From Galerina marginata (Eukaryota; Basidiomycota; Agaricomycetes; Agaricales; Galerinaceae), in contig JAECYW010000032.1 in NCBI GenBank assembly GCA_023014335.1, positions 186,001 to 250,000 of the forward strand: a stretch of 64,000 nt of DNA. Reading direction: 5' to 3'. Positions 1 to 11,559 of this stretch are shown here, piece by piece. How positions within the stretch are numbered: position 1 is the stretch's first letter; every line of letters begins with the position of its first letter. The notes under the pieces are model-generated. The model was not told where the DNA came from. It did no database searches and saw only the letters and a list, made by a program, of their open reading frames with translations. Both the position numbers and the translations under genes were made by a program.

Positions 1-1699
1 TGTTGATCTTGTCTTCAACCACCACAACGGTCTCTCCCTCCCTCTCTCTTGGCCGTTCCGAACCCTAAGGATACAGTCACCCAGGTAAGTCAGTGTTTAT
101 GTATACAAATACGAGCTTTCTGACCTTTTAGCTCTGTTTAGCGGGGATCTACATCTTAGCGACATTGGTTGGAAGTCGCGCGCCCCTCCCTTCTTCCAAG
201 GATGTGGGCCGACTCACGAGGGATCTGGGTGGGATTTGAGGGGCCAAGATGCGCAAGGGGAGGCCCTGGAAGAGGAAACCCGGCTAGTACGTACCAAATC
301 GAGTCATACGACTCGATTTGTTTCCCTTGTGAAGCCGTCCACTTACTTATTCACTTAACCCATCCAACTGCGCAGGGCGGACGCGAACGACGATCGGCGT
401 CGCGTTCCCTCTCCCCCTCATCCCCACCTGGTTGAGGTATTCAGAAACGTCGACCCCAGTCGACGCTACCCTCTACCTCCTCTGCCTCGACATCACGGCG
501 ACCGTGCCCCCGCCATTTCAAGAACGGCGGCGCGACACGAAGCGAGGCGGTGAATACAGGCATTGTCTGTGACTCCCCCACCTATCGTCGCCTACCTCTC
601 GAATTCGCCTACTGATGTCACCCTGCTCGTGCCACGTCAGTAGTAGGTCTCGATGCACGCGAGACGACGACTTCGATGACACCAGCGGGTAGTCGGAGAG
701 CACGTTGTTTCTCGCGCGTCCATTCTCCAGTGCACATCCGAGTTCGTTAGTGTCTGGTGTGAGGGAGTGAGAGAGTGCGAACACTGTCCCCATCAGTGTT
801 CGTATGCATTTCTGAATGTACCCGTCGACCTTGACCGTATCCCATCGACGACCCACTATCTTTTCACCGCAGTGCCAGCGCCTTCGTCGGACCCCACCAT
901 GCTTCGGATGGTCGCCCATCGTCTGCTCAAGCCCCATCCCTTAGTGGTTTCCACGCCGCGAATGGTTCGCACAAGGCCTAATTTACAGTTCTTCCGCTCC
1001 CCTTCCGCCCCCTTTTGTTTTACCACTCCCAAGTCCACTATCTATTAGTTATTATTGATGTACCTAATGAAATGTTTTCAATATATTGTATTGCCCTTCT
1101 CTCCAGTCTAACCCAAGCTTTACGAACACTAAAGTTGTTCCAAATGCCAGTGCTGGCAGTGCATGCTGTGGGCTTGATGTTTCAGTAAGTATTCATCAGC
1201 TTCCAGGGAGGTTCAAGGAATGAAGTTGGTATCATTATGTTCGCATTTTTAAGGAGAATAGAACTGTGTATTTTTTTTGGAGGGGACAGCAACGGGAGAG
1301 CAATGGGAGAGCAAAAACGAGCCCATCAAAGCATCCCGGGGCTAATTTCCGCTTTCGGAATATTCGTGAACTAAAAATAGAGCGTCATCCAGATGCTCAT
1401 TCTCTAATCCACCCATTCCCGACTCGTTTGACGCGCGCTAAAGGGTGAATGAGATACCAATAATATATTCTAACCCATTGCACAAATTTTGGCGCCGCGA
1501 ATTGACCCATATCCCGCACAGGAGCAAAAATACCGCCCCAGGATCAAAATGGTGCATTGTTTGTACATTGTTTGTACATCCCCGCCCCCCTGCGCTTTTC
1601 TAGCCATATCCCGCCTCTCTCCCTGGAATTTTCGGCATCTAAAACACCCTACCCACCCTCCAATAGGCATCCCTAACCTACCCCGGCATTTCCGGCACC
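1..1699. other. Left-edge stretch without a confident gene
   Basis: A possible exon enters from the left edge and ends at 84 before a GTAAGT donor, with a TTTTAG acceptor ending at 131 and an open frame after it to about 435. I recognise no family in it. The rest of the interval shows short overlapping open frames on both strands and no convincing exon chain. The A/T-rich piece near 1,030-1,280 looks non-coding. The last ~250 bp is downstream of the minus-strand gene that ends at 1,700. Confidence 0.3.
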
Positions 1700-3135
1700 C
1701 TACAGGTTTTTCTGAGGTGCTTCCCAAAATGGTAGCCAGGCAAACTCCCGGATATTCCATATCGGTGGATCAGGCAACTGCCACAAGTTGATATAGAAAT
1801 GTAGCAACCATGGCTGCATTGGCTTCCCCACAGCCTTCGGCCCAATCCAGACCGGGGTCGGCTTCGGCGTGGTCGCCTCGACGCTCGGCCTCGGCGTAGG
1901 CTTCGATCGAGATGGCTTGGGTGGGGGGGCTTTGGTGTGGGTGGTCTTTTGGCGTTTCCCTGGGCGTTTCTCCTCATCGTCATCGTCTTCGCTGTCCTCG
2001 CTTTCCACACTGTCCTCCTCCGACGATGTCTCCTCCGGAACGGTGGCAGGCGTCTTCGGCGCTTTACGAGGCCGAGCTCCAGAACTTTCCCCCTTCTTGG
2101 CGGGGAAAGCGACGCCATTGCATCCCACCTTCGCCTTCCCGCAAGCGTAGCAGGCCTTCCTTCGTCCCTTGTTGGCCTGCTCAATGCACTCGACCCCATC
2201 CCTGACGCATCTCGCGCACGCCGTTTGGAAAAGCCTGTCGCCTGGCAGCGTGGGCTTCCGTTCATTCTTCTTGTCTTCGGCGGGAGGGCGAGAGGCCGGG
2301 GCAACTGAAGAATGGGCTGCACTCGGCGTGGCGGCTTTGGCAGCTCGTGGGTCGGCGCGTGGCTTCCTCGACGATGACGGGGGGGGGCTTCGGCAGCTCG
2401 GGGTTCGGCACGTGGCTTCTTCGACGATGACGCGGCGGGGGCTTCTAGAGGTCGAGACCCCGATGGGCGTGACGGGCCCTGTCGTTCGTCTTCATCTGGT
2501 GACTGGGGGGGCAGTGGGGTGGTTTTGCGTTTGGTTCGGCGAACGCTCGGCCCGACGGATGGCTGACGCTCGACGTTGGGCCTCATAGACAAAGTGGAGG
2601 GTGGGGGACGAAGGGTGGTGGCGGGGTGGAGGCTGAGGAGACCCGGGGCTCCTAATGTTCCAAAAATGCCGGCGGGGTCATTGGGGTCGACGATGTCACT
2701 GGGGTATGGTCCCTGGATGCACACGGGCGGCGCGAGCTCCTTGTCGAACGCGACCAGCTTCGCGTATTGGTCGTTCACAAACGCCGGCTCGTTCACACCG
2801 TAGCCCGATGCCAGGTGGACCTTTAACTCCCTGTAAAAATTGAAACCAAAGCACGTCCGATCGAATATCTCAGCGATGGCTTCGGCTTCGGGTCCAGCTT
2901 CCCCCTGCTCGTACAATGCGTCGAAAGTGTGCTTTTTCTCTCTAATGTCCCTCTGTTTATTAATGAAAGGATCTATTTAGCAATGATGGAGAGTGTTTGA
3001 AGTGGTCAAACTTACCATGCCGGCACGGATGTCGCTGAGGTACTTCACGACGTTCTTGTTGGGCAGCGCGAAGCGCACGAGCCCGTCGGCTGCCTCAATG
3101 GTGCAGAGAACGTTGGCGGCGGTGAGTTCAGACAT
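1700..3135 (-). CDS. Cysteine-motif protein of a divergent gene pair, frame broken at a G9 run
   Basis: Exon 1 is 3135-3016 (40 codons) and ends before GTAAGT. Exon 2 begins at 2952 after a CAG acceptor. The N-terminal ~130 residues are well-behaved globular sequence, followed by a long Pro/Ser/Arg linker. The first reading frame becomes arginine-rich nonsense after about 2387. The sensible frame continues from there to the stop at 1700 and contains a Cys cluster of the form CARC...C...CYAC...KVGC (about 2140-2240), an acidic Ser/Glu/Asp stretch, and a C-terminus with WLLHF and LPDPP. The two frames differ by one base across nine consecutive G at 2379-2387. With one more base the protein would be about 457 aa. 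From memory it resembles multi-copy hypothetical proteins of agarics with a WLLHF-type C-terminus. A zinc-binding, possibly nucleic-acid-binding role is inference only. It is divergently arranged with the gene at 3375. Confidence 0.6.
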
Positions 3136-3374
3136 TGCGAGTGAATAGGGTAAGGGAAGGTTGGAAGAGATTCGGCAAATGGTGTTGACGGCGTCGGCAA
3201 GGTTGGAGTTGAACGAAAAGATGAAGAAAGAAGAGAGGGAAATGGATCAACGGGAAAACGAACATGCACGTGATTTTGTCAATTAAGTCTCACGCCTTTG
3301 TGATGTTATCTCGGCGTAATCTGACAAGTAGTCCTTATCTATTCCTCTCCTTTGCACCATCCTGCATCAATTTC
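3136..3374. promoter_or_regulatory. Divergent promoter region between the paired genes
   Basis: Two spliced genes start 239 bp apart and point away from each other. The interval must hold both promoters. It is mixed in composition, without an obvious TATA box or repeat. Confidence 0.4.
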
Positions 3375-4201
3375 ATGGAGAATTACACTGGGCCGTCTAC
3401 TCCTTCTGTTGCTTCCAATTTGCCAGGGGGTTTTGTGTCTATCATCACCTCTGACGGGCACAACTACATTGTGCCGGACTTCTTGGTTCCTGCCACTCAC
3501 CTGGCCTTCCAACGGTACACCAAACGCCATGATCGAGACATTAATAAGGAGCCCGGTGGGGTGAGTATTTTTTTAATATTTTCCACTGTATCCGTCCCCA
3601 AGTTCATAAGGAATGCCATCGGCGACATCTCCTTTTTACTCGGCATTGAATTTGGCCGATGCCGATCATAGTTCTTCCCTTCGTGGTCTCTCCTAACAAA
3701 GATATGAATTCTTTGGGTAGTGTACTGATCAGTTTTTAATTCTGGTTTAGGCGGCTAATTTTTCGGAAGGTATCCCTGTGCCCCACCTGGGTGCCGAGGC
3801 AATAACTCTTCCTGCCGATCCGGTATGTTTGACCTCTCAGCACCTGCATGCATGCATCATTCACCTAGTAACCCCAGACTTTCACCGAACGGGAGCTCCT
3901 TGGCCTCCATTCCGATATTTTAGTACTCAGGGACACACTAGGACTGTCGTATAAGGATGCAGCCCATCGGCTTTATCTCGCCGAAGCCGAAAAATTAAGC
4001 ACCGAAGAAAAAGCGCGTAAGGCCTTCGCACATCTCACAACTCGTACGAGCGACGCCCTTCTACGCTTCCAAAAACAATTAGCAACCATGCATTCCAAGG
4101 TCTCCAATACTCGGCACAACGACAACGCCGTCGACGCCGATTTTTCGGCTCTGGGCGACAAGGAACGCGGCGTTAATCGAGGAACAGCCACGGACCTTTA
4201 A
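3375..4201 (+). CDS. 193-aa conserved hypothetical protein, partner of the divergent pair
   Basis: Three exons join in frame: 3375-3560 (62 codons, donor GTGAGT), 3751-3822 (24 codons, donor GTATGT) and 3878-4201 (107 codons plus TAA). The protein starts MENYTGPSTP and has a segment with GHNYIVPDFLVPATH. The middle holds TERELLGLHSDI followed by LGLSYKDAAHRLYLAEAEKL, then a basic, helical C-terminus. It has no signal peptide, membrane span or catalytic motif that I can see. The Y-K-D-A-A-H-R-L-Y-L-A-E segment matches my memory of a multi-copy family in mushroom genomes, of unknown function, often near the cysteine-motif family seen here at 1700-3135. The exon phases and continuous frame suggest it is intact. 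Confidence 0.65.
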
Positions 4202-5165
4202 CAATGATTCCTGAATCAAGTTGTAGATGAGCATATCCGTAGTTATGTCGTTCTTTTCAAAATATACTCTTAAGACTCAGTGAAATGTAATGACGCCGAT
4301 GCCGTCGGCTTCAATATTTTTCCTGGCCGTCGCCGTACACGGCATCAGATGATGTCCTTTTTGGGTATCTCTGGCTGTTTCATTTCAACAATCTTAATCC
4401 TCCGTTGAGATCCTATTACAGAGGTAATAGTTTGGATGCCTCAGACGTCCTAATAATACTGCAGCGGGTTTCAAGATTGTCTGAGGGATGTCGCCGAAGC
4501 CGCTCCCAGCACCACTGGCTGCTGCTTTTGCTTCTACTGCTTCCATTATGCTTTCCTGGAAATATTACATCTTAATCAAGCTTTTTGATGTTTTCCTGTG
4601 TATATTAATCTCTAAGCCCGAATTCAATGCCGGCGCCGTCCGCCAATCTCAGAGCTTTCCACTGTTCTGTTTTTGATTATAATTTGTTAAATAAACGCAA
4701 TTACAGTGCCGCTATATTCTACAGTACATGCCGTGAGACGGAAGTGGACCATCTCCAATTTGAATTTCCGAGGCCGAGCCAAAAAGAAAGCCGAGCGGCC
4801 CCAGTTTTGACGCCGAACGGGCCCGTCTGGTTGCGCCGAAGCCGTTTATGTGGTAGGTGACCGTTCATTGAATTCATTGGCCTCGATACAGTCGGCACAT
4901 TGTAAACGTTCAATGGACCGATACATTCGCTACAATGTAGCTTCCCTATGTGGTTGAAGCTGGTGTGTTGACTACAACTGGTGAAGCTTTTATACCTGAG
5001 ATATGTGCATTTTATTACTAGGCTGTTTAACTTTTGCGTTGGATATGGAGATTAGGAAAGCATACCCGCATGTTGAACATCTGAAAATAGGTCTTCTATT
5101 CGCCTGATGTATTGGAAGAATACTGCCTCTCGAAAAAGCGCGCCAAGAAAACTGATAGAAATCTC
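4202..5165. other. Intergenic stretch, nothing assigned
   Basis: This is downstream of the 193-aa gene. It contains only short, unsupported open frames and AT-rich patches. I see no repeat or gene. Confidence 0.3.
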
Positions 5166-5173
5166 GGCGTATA

Positions 5174-5753
5174 CAAGGGGGGGTCAGTAAAAAAAATCAT
5201 GACATGGGGTCAGATTTTTTTCTAAGGGCCAGATCATTGGACTAACTAACCACTGTGGGAATATATTTCCAAAAAAGGTAAATTTACATAATCTTATTGG
5301 CACAATCCTGCCATTTTTGCCATTGTCGCTTGCCCAGTTGATTTTGTTGCTTCTCCACTCAACTCCTTTATTGTTTCTACAGTCTTTTATTTGTTCCCAG
5401 GAAAGGCTGACATCTCCATTTATTCAGTTTGTACTTCATACAAATGCAATTCAGGTAAACCACCATAAAACTGACTTTGTAAGAGGCTCTGAGAGCATTT
5501 TCAAAAACTACTACTAGTACTGCCTTGTCTTTTTCTTTTTTACTGCTTTATGATGTAAATGGGTGCAGTTTCTCATTAATCCCTCAGTTTTGATGCCCCA
5601 CTATGTCTAGAAAAGTTAAATTGGATGTAAAATGGTATTTCACAGCTGCTTCGGCCTGAAATATTGACTATGTAAAATTTTTTCTTAAGGACTGGTTGGC
5701 CTGGACTAACTAACCGACCCTATGTCGCGTATTTTTTTACTGACCTCCCCTTG
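5174..5753. mobile_element. 580-bp hAT-type MITE with 8-bp target duplication
   Basis: The left end reads CAAGGGGGGGTCAGTAAAAA and the right end is its inverted match (CAAGGGGAGGTCAGTAAAAA on the other strand), with similarity continuing through a GACAT(G/A)GGGTC block and an ACTAACTAACC motif near both ends. It is flanked by perfect 8-bp direct repeats GGCGTATA at 5166-5173 and 5754-5761. An 8-bp duplication and ends beginning CAAGG fit the hAT superfamily. There is no transposase inside, so it is non-autonomous. The internal sequence is A/T-rich. Confidence 0.85.
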
Positions 5754-5761
5754 GGCGTATA

Positions 5762-6690
5762 TGCTGTCAGGAAGCGCGATCTTCAGCTTTCTGTTATTGT
5801 GTTTGCTAAAGTACTGGAAACTCGGATCCGGCCATGGGATATCGAGTTGAAGAAATGTAGAGAAATTCCCATCTTGTTCAAGTTGTATTTAGCTCTATAC
5901 ATGGTGTAGTCACTCACCGTCCGTGAGTGGTTCCCAATACAGAACTCCAGTCTCGATCCGAGGCACTTCATTCAATTAGACAACGTGCAGGCGCTAATGC
6001 TTGGACTAACTTCGGAATTATTACCCGTTCTGAAGCAGACCTGTGATATTACGTTACAATGCCCAGTCCGACAACCGCATCTTTACTATAAACAATGAAT
6101 TGGTCTTCTCAACTCCGAACGAGAGAACCTTGGAATGGTGAGACTGACTTCTGACCCTCCGTAAAAATACTCTGTGATGGACTAGAAAAATGACTCAGCT
6201 AGTGTCTAGTCGTTAAAATTGGAATGTACGAGGCCTCTCGAAAGAAAACCGGATATACTCGAGTAAAGATACTAGTGTAGTTTCACATTTATTCCTTACA
6301 GCTCAATTGCATGCATTAGATACCGGACAAAACAAGGAGTTAGGCGAGTTCGAGGCGGCGTATAAGCAGAGGAAAAAGATGGATAATAGTGGGAATATCT
6401 GGTGGAAAAAGGCGCAAAAGAGACGACTTGAACTTCGTCTAAATTTTGGTAGGAGGGGTTGTACATATTCTAGTAGGATAATATAGCTAGGGCAGACGCA
6501 TATGAGTTCTACAAAGTATGGGTGGAGTTAAGGGTGCCATTCTCACCGTGTTTGCTATTATGACGGAACACTGCTGGGAAACACACAAGGCAAGGCCAAG
6601 TCTGTCATATCGCGGAGGTTTTGCACAAGGAAATAAGCGAGTTTAGGTCATGAATCAGAGCCGTGGGTTTCGGGTGGGCAGGATGTGCAA
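5762..6690. other. Intergenic stretch, nothing assigned
   Basis: AT-rich sequence with short open frames only. No gene, splice chain or repeat copy was recognised before the R1 similarity begins near 6,700. Confidence 0.3.
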
Positions 6691-6699
6691 AGCTGAGCG

Positions 6700-8060
6700 A
6701 GAACAACACCAGTGAAAGGACAAAAGTAACAAAAGATTACTACAAGGTGGTTGGCGTTTGGTATCCAAAAATTCCTCGGAATTTGCAGATCCAGAGATTG
6801 CGAAAAATGATACAAATTGCTGATTTGACGGTACACCAGATAGACCATTATGGTCGTAAACATTGCAGCCTTGATGAATGCAGATCAGGAAAGAAGATGG
6901 ATGCACGAGAAAGAAGGGCTAGCAAACGTCTGTCAATTGAAAGAACCTTGAGCCGAGATCACCCTTGAAGTTTCAGTCATATTACAATAGCAGTACTACA
7001 AAGGACTCGAAAGAGACTTGCAGTCTTGATGAGTCGGAGTAACTGAGATGACAAACAACAAGTCAACGTATGCATAAAAGCAGGAAATACGATAGGACCT
7101 ACAAAGGACGAATATATGATGATTAATATTGGCAGAGAAAGTATTTCTACCCCCATTGAAACCAGACAAAGATAGACGATAGATTTCGGTGTCGTAGCTT
7201 AGTTAGTACTGGGGTCGATAACACCAGGGAGGATGGAGATACTCTGGCCGCCAGCATGCGGATGCCTTGAGAACGATTGGAATATAATTACTATAACCGT
7301 GAAACGCGAGCGACGAGGGCAGGTGGGGACGGTCACGGCAGGAGGCACGGGCAGCACGGGGATCCCGCCAAGCGAGGGCTTGATGAACTGATGATATCTA
7401 AAAAAGGATCGAAAGGAAAACTTTAAAATAGCATAGATCCTACCATTTTCGTTAAATCCCTCGAGAGTTTGTCCGATAGCAATTCTGTAGCCTAGAAGCA
7501 CCTCAGAAAACGATTCGCAAGACAAGAATAGGGTGACAGACCCGGGCCGTGGATACTTCCATCAGCTTCAGCATTGAGTCGCAGGGCCATGCAAGAAAGC
7601 TATTGAACGAACTAGTCGGGTGAGGCATAGTTTTCGAATAAAACCGGTATTGAAGCCATATTTTAGTACCTGGGGAGAGATCATATGTTTACGGCGCAGG
7701 AAGACGTTGAATACACGGAGGTACTGTACGCCGTTTATTATGAGAACCCAGCATGGCGATGACGCTCGATCAAAGCGGTCTCGCTAGCATACTATCTGGC
7801 GTGTAAAGTATGAGCGTGGAATGCTCGACATTGCAGAATTGCGTCGCGGGATGATCCAGGCATCTGGATAGTGTGCGTAAGTACTGTGTAAAGTTGGCAA
7901 GCTAGCTGTCTGCGGCAGAATAAGGTGAATGGTGAACAAGAAAGCGGCGCGATAGGCCCACTGAGAATTCCAAAGCAGCAAGCATAACTCAAAGAATTTG
8001 GAAATACCAGTAATGATATGGAGGAGCACGAGCAAAGTGTCGAGCGTCGGCGACAAAGCG
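6700..8060 (-). repeat. R1 repeat family, copy a (most diverged)
   Basis: This stretch matches R1 copies b (11,560-13,500) and c (40,800-42,800) in the same order. The segment around 7,370-7,620 shares the tract with CTTGATGAAC, GGATCGAAAGGA, GATTCGCAAGA and the GTCGGGT-GGCATA block. The part at 6,790-6,990 matches copy c at 40,830-41,050 (AAATTGCTGATTTGA, GAATGCAGATCAG, AAGGGCTAGC). On the minus strand parts can be read as exons separated by GT...AG (for example TLEGFNENG followed by GTAGGA), so R1 probably descends from a gene. I do not recognise the protein and no intact frame remains. Confidence 0.55.
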
Positions 8061-8670
8061 CTGATTAATCGCTGATTGCCTGTTTGGAGCGCATCAAAAG
8101 CTTACATCATCTTCGGCCTGACACTGCGACTTCAACCAACGCATCCGACTCCGACGTGGCATCGCATCCATCTCCCACCCCATCCGCCGTACGCCTCTCA
8201 TTTTCTTCTTCCTAAAGTAACTGATATGAGCACTGTGCGATAGCAAACCTTACCCTGGTTCCGTGAAGTACATAGTCACGCTTCCAGCACTGCCTTGATC
8301 TGCTTGCTTTCTCATTCACTCGCATAAACTTTTCTCCTTTTCTGCAAGCTTCAGGTACCGGAGGTCAGCCAAAGGTTATGGTATACACCTTTACCGCTTA
8401 GCCCCAGCCCCAGCCTCAAGGTGACTGGTAGGAAAGACGAACCACGAAGGTGTTTTAGAACTTAGCATCTTTCTGTAAGGTTCTCAGCGCTCTCTCTTTA
8501 TCGATGCACCGTTTGAAATTAATATTAATCTACAACAGGCTATGTACAGTCGTGCGATGCAGTGTGCCTGCGAATTTAAAAACGATATCTCGGTTGGCAC
8601 ATGTCAAACATGAGAGAAGAGGAAGGGCGAGGACTAAATATACGATTTTCTTCCACGAATAAAAAGCAGT
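8061..8670. other. Upstream region of the GIT1-like gene
   Basis: No independent gene is recognised. The first coding exon(s) of the permease probably lie near the right end: the frame is open and family-like ([13 protein letters not shown]) from about 8,711 back to a stop near 8,655. No in-frame ATG is present there, so a still earlier small exon is likely. Confidence 0.35.
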
Positions 8671-8746
8671 CCATAAAGCTTCGTCAGCTGCTGCTTCTCC
8701 CAGGTTGAAATACGGACACCCTCTGCGCATTGGAAACGTAGAAGAA

Positions 8747-11551
8747 ATGTCCCTCAAAGAGCGAATTAAGAAGGTTTCCCTGATTTTCGCGTGCGCCTGG
8801 TTTTGCCTCGATAAACCGCTTCTGCTAATGTCTGCTTAGATGTGGGACTGCCCTGTTCGCGGATGGTTTGTACCATTTTATTGTCAACTTCGACTTTGAC
8901 ACCCCCCTACTGGTCTAGAAACTGATATGCCTATCGGTTTCAGGCTACGCAGATAGTATAATAGGAAGCGGTTTGTCTTCAGTTTTCGTAACGAAGTACA
9001 ATCAAACTGAAGCGTTGATGTAGTGAACACAAGTCAGTAGTCAACAGTGTACTATCCTGCATCATAATCATGATCATGGTTGATAAAACCTGCGCCCACA
9101 GTCTTGACGAGGATATATGGAGCAGAAAAGCTCAGTGAACACAACTACAGTAGGAAATTAACGAGTCTCGCGTTCGCGGGAACCATTGTTGGCATGCTGG
9201 TCTTCGGTAAGTCCAACTATACCCTCGCTTTACTTAAATTAAACTACGTATCCACCAACCACAAGGCTATCTATCGGATAAGATCGGTAGAAAATTTGGC
9301 ATGGTATGCACCCTTCTCTCCTCTCAAATTCGTGTCATAACGATTGTCCTTACATTTAAATTGTCTAGATGGCAGCAACTGCGATAATTGCCATCTTCTC
9401 TGGCCTTTCAGCGGCTTCATCAGGTGTGCATGGGAGCGTAGATGGTCTTTTGAGCATGCTCAGTGCAATGCGGTAAGGGCATCCGACCACTCTCGTACGC
9501 TCACGCTGACACTTGCTTCATAGTTTCCTATTAGGTGTTGGTCTGGGCGCAGAATACCCATGCGGTTCCGTCGCCGCTTCTGAACAATCTGAAGAGCCCG
9601 GAATTTCCGAGAAGGCTCGGCATCGGTGGTTTACATTGGCTACAAGTAAGAGAATATCCCGTACAACCATAATCATAAACTCCGTCTTAATGCTCCTTTT
9701 TACCAAGACGTCATGATCGACTTTGGATTCGTGCTTGGATCTTTCGTCCCTCTGGTATTTTTCTGGATGTGAGATCACAACAGGCTTATAACCTCTACAT
9801 CTTCCTACAATCACTGACTCGACGTGTGGTTTTATCAACAGATTCGGAAACGACCATCTCCGTGCAGTCTGGCGCCTATCGCTCGGCTTTGGCATCGTTC
9901 CAGCAGCCGTCGTCTTCCTCTGGCGTCTGAACATGGATGAGCCCACGAGGTACAAGCGAGATTCGATGAAGCATGCGGCTATCCCGTACAAGCTCGTCCT
10001 TCGGCGGTACAGCGGTAGGTTGGCGGCTATCTCATTCACATGGTAAGGTTTGTCAATGAACATCAGACTGTCAGAGCGTCCAGACATTACTAGAGTATGA
10101 TGCGGTGCTGATTGGTCTCTTCCCTTTTCAAGGTTCCTGTACGACTTCATTGTGTAGGTTTCTATTGCGCTTAGATCGTAATGATCCTTGTTCAATTTGT
10201 GACTGATAAAATTCAGTTATCCAGTACGTCAACGTATAGGTTCAAAGTCCAGCATCTCATTATTTTATTTTATTCCAGTTCGGGCTCTATGCCTCCATTA
10301 TCTTGGACAGGTAAGGATGCATGGTTCTCACATTATGATTTTTCTGTCTGTGCTCTAAAAAAATACGGCTAGAGTAACAGGCGGATCAACCTCCCTAGTC
10401 GTGGTCTTTGGCTGGAACGTCGTCATCAAGTACGGATCATGGCTATACTTGTAGCAGGCTCCGGAGCCCTCATCGCTTCTCATTAGTTTATTCTACATGC
10501 CCGGATCGATCGTTGGCGCCTTCTACGTCGATCGTCTCGGGGCAAAAAACACAATGGTGGCTTTTGTCATTATAATTAGTTCTAGAAGATTTGAGTGACT
10601 AACTAGTTTGCAGATACTAGGTCTTCTCATTCAAGCTTTATTAGGGTTTATAATGAGCGGATTATACTTGACGTAGGTGACTTCGCGCCCTGCCTCGGCT
10701 TATACTAATTTTTCTGATCTGATCCGAAGACTGACGAACCACATCGCAGCTTTCGCCGTAAGACCAGCCTACTTCTTTCATTTCACTCACAAACCTTTCG
10801 TAGGTGGTGTACGGTCTGTTCCTCACCTTTGGCGAATTCGGTATGTATTTGGATCTCACCTCATACCTCTGATTTCTTCGTTTGATGGAAACCTTGAAAA
10901 TAGGTCCTGGAAATTGTATCAAACTCTTGGCTGGGAAAACGAGTCCGACAGCTATCCGTGGCCAGTTTTATGGCGCGGCCGCCGCAGTTGGCAAGGTCGG
11001 TGCTTTCGTCGGGACATGGAGTGAGCCAACCATCAGTTCCTCAAATAAGTGATAGATGGTGTTAATTTTACTTCGTAGGCTTCCCACCGATGATTGACGG
11101 TGAGATTGCCCGAGAGAAAAGAAAGTGATAGCCATTGATAGCATTTTTGGACGCAGCATTCGGCGGCCCTAATAGCACGAGAGGGAATACCGGACCCTTT
11201 TGGGTAGGGAGTGGTAAGTCTGAACCGTATGCCTATCTTTCTTGGCCCCGATGGGTAATCACTTTCAAAAAAAGGAATGGCCATATTAAGTGCCTTGATT
11301 ACGTTTTTCTTCGTTTCCCCAATCGACGCAGACGGAATGGTGATCGAGGATAGCAAGGTACTTTTGGGCGTTAATATTTAAATCATATTCACGAACTGAT
11401 ACTATATCAACATTGACAGTTCAGAGAGTACCTGGAAGCCAATGGCTATGATACCGCCGCGATGGGTTTAACCGCCATCGATGTCGCTGAGAACTCCTCA
11501 ATGGAAAAAGGCGACGAGAAAAATTCCACTGACGACCACCCGAATGTTTAA
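8747..11551 (+). CDS. GIT1: GIT1-like MFS permease (glycerophosphoinositol/phosphate type), 22 exons
   Basis: Exons: 8747-8790, 8840-8865, 8944-8970, 9102-9206, 9266-9303, 9369-9472, 9524-9645, 9708-9768, 9842-10042, 10133-10153, 10217-10223, 10279-10310, 10373-10429, 10487-10556, 10614-10672, 10730-10757, 10804-10840, 10904-11020, 11079-11099, 11157-11213, 11275-11357, 11420-11551. They total 1,449 nt with every phase matching (482 aa). The protein shows the MFS motif [13 protein letters not shown], then [69 protein letters not shown] and a soluble acidic tail. These are hallmarks of fungal GIT1-type proton symporters in the plasma membrane, which import glycerophosphoinositol or related phosphate compounds; the substrate is inferred. 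The N-terminus probably begins further upstream, since YGHPLRIGNVEE precedes the chosen ATG in frame. The third exon is short and the junction near 9102 drops two residues usually present, the weakest point of the model. R1 copies flank it on both sides. Confidence 0.82.
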
Positions 11552-11559
11552 TTCCTGTT

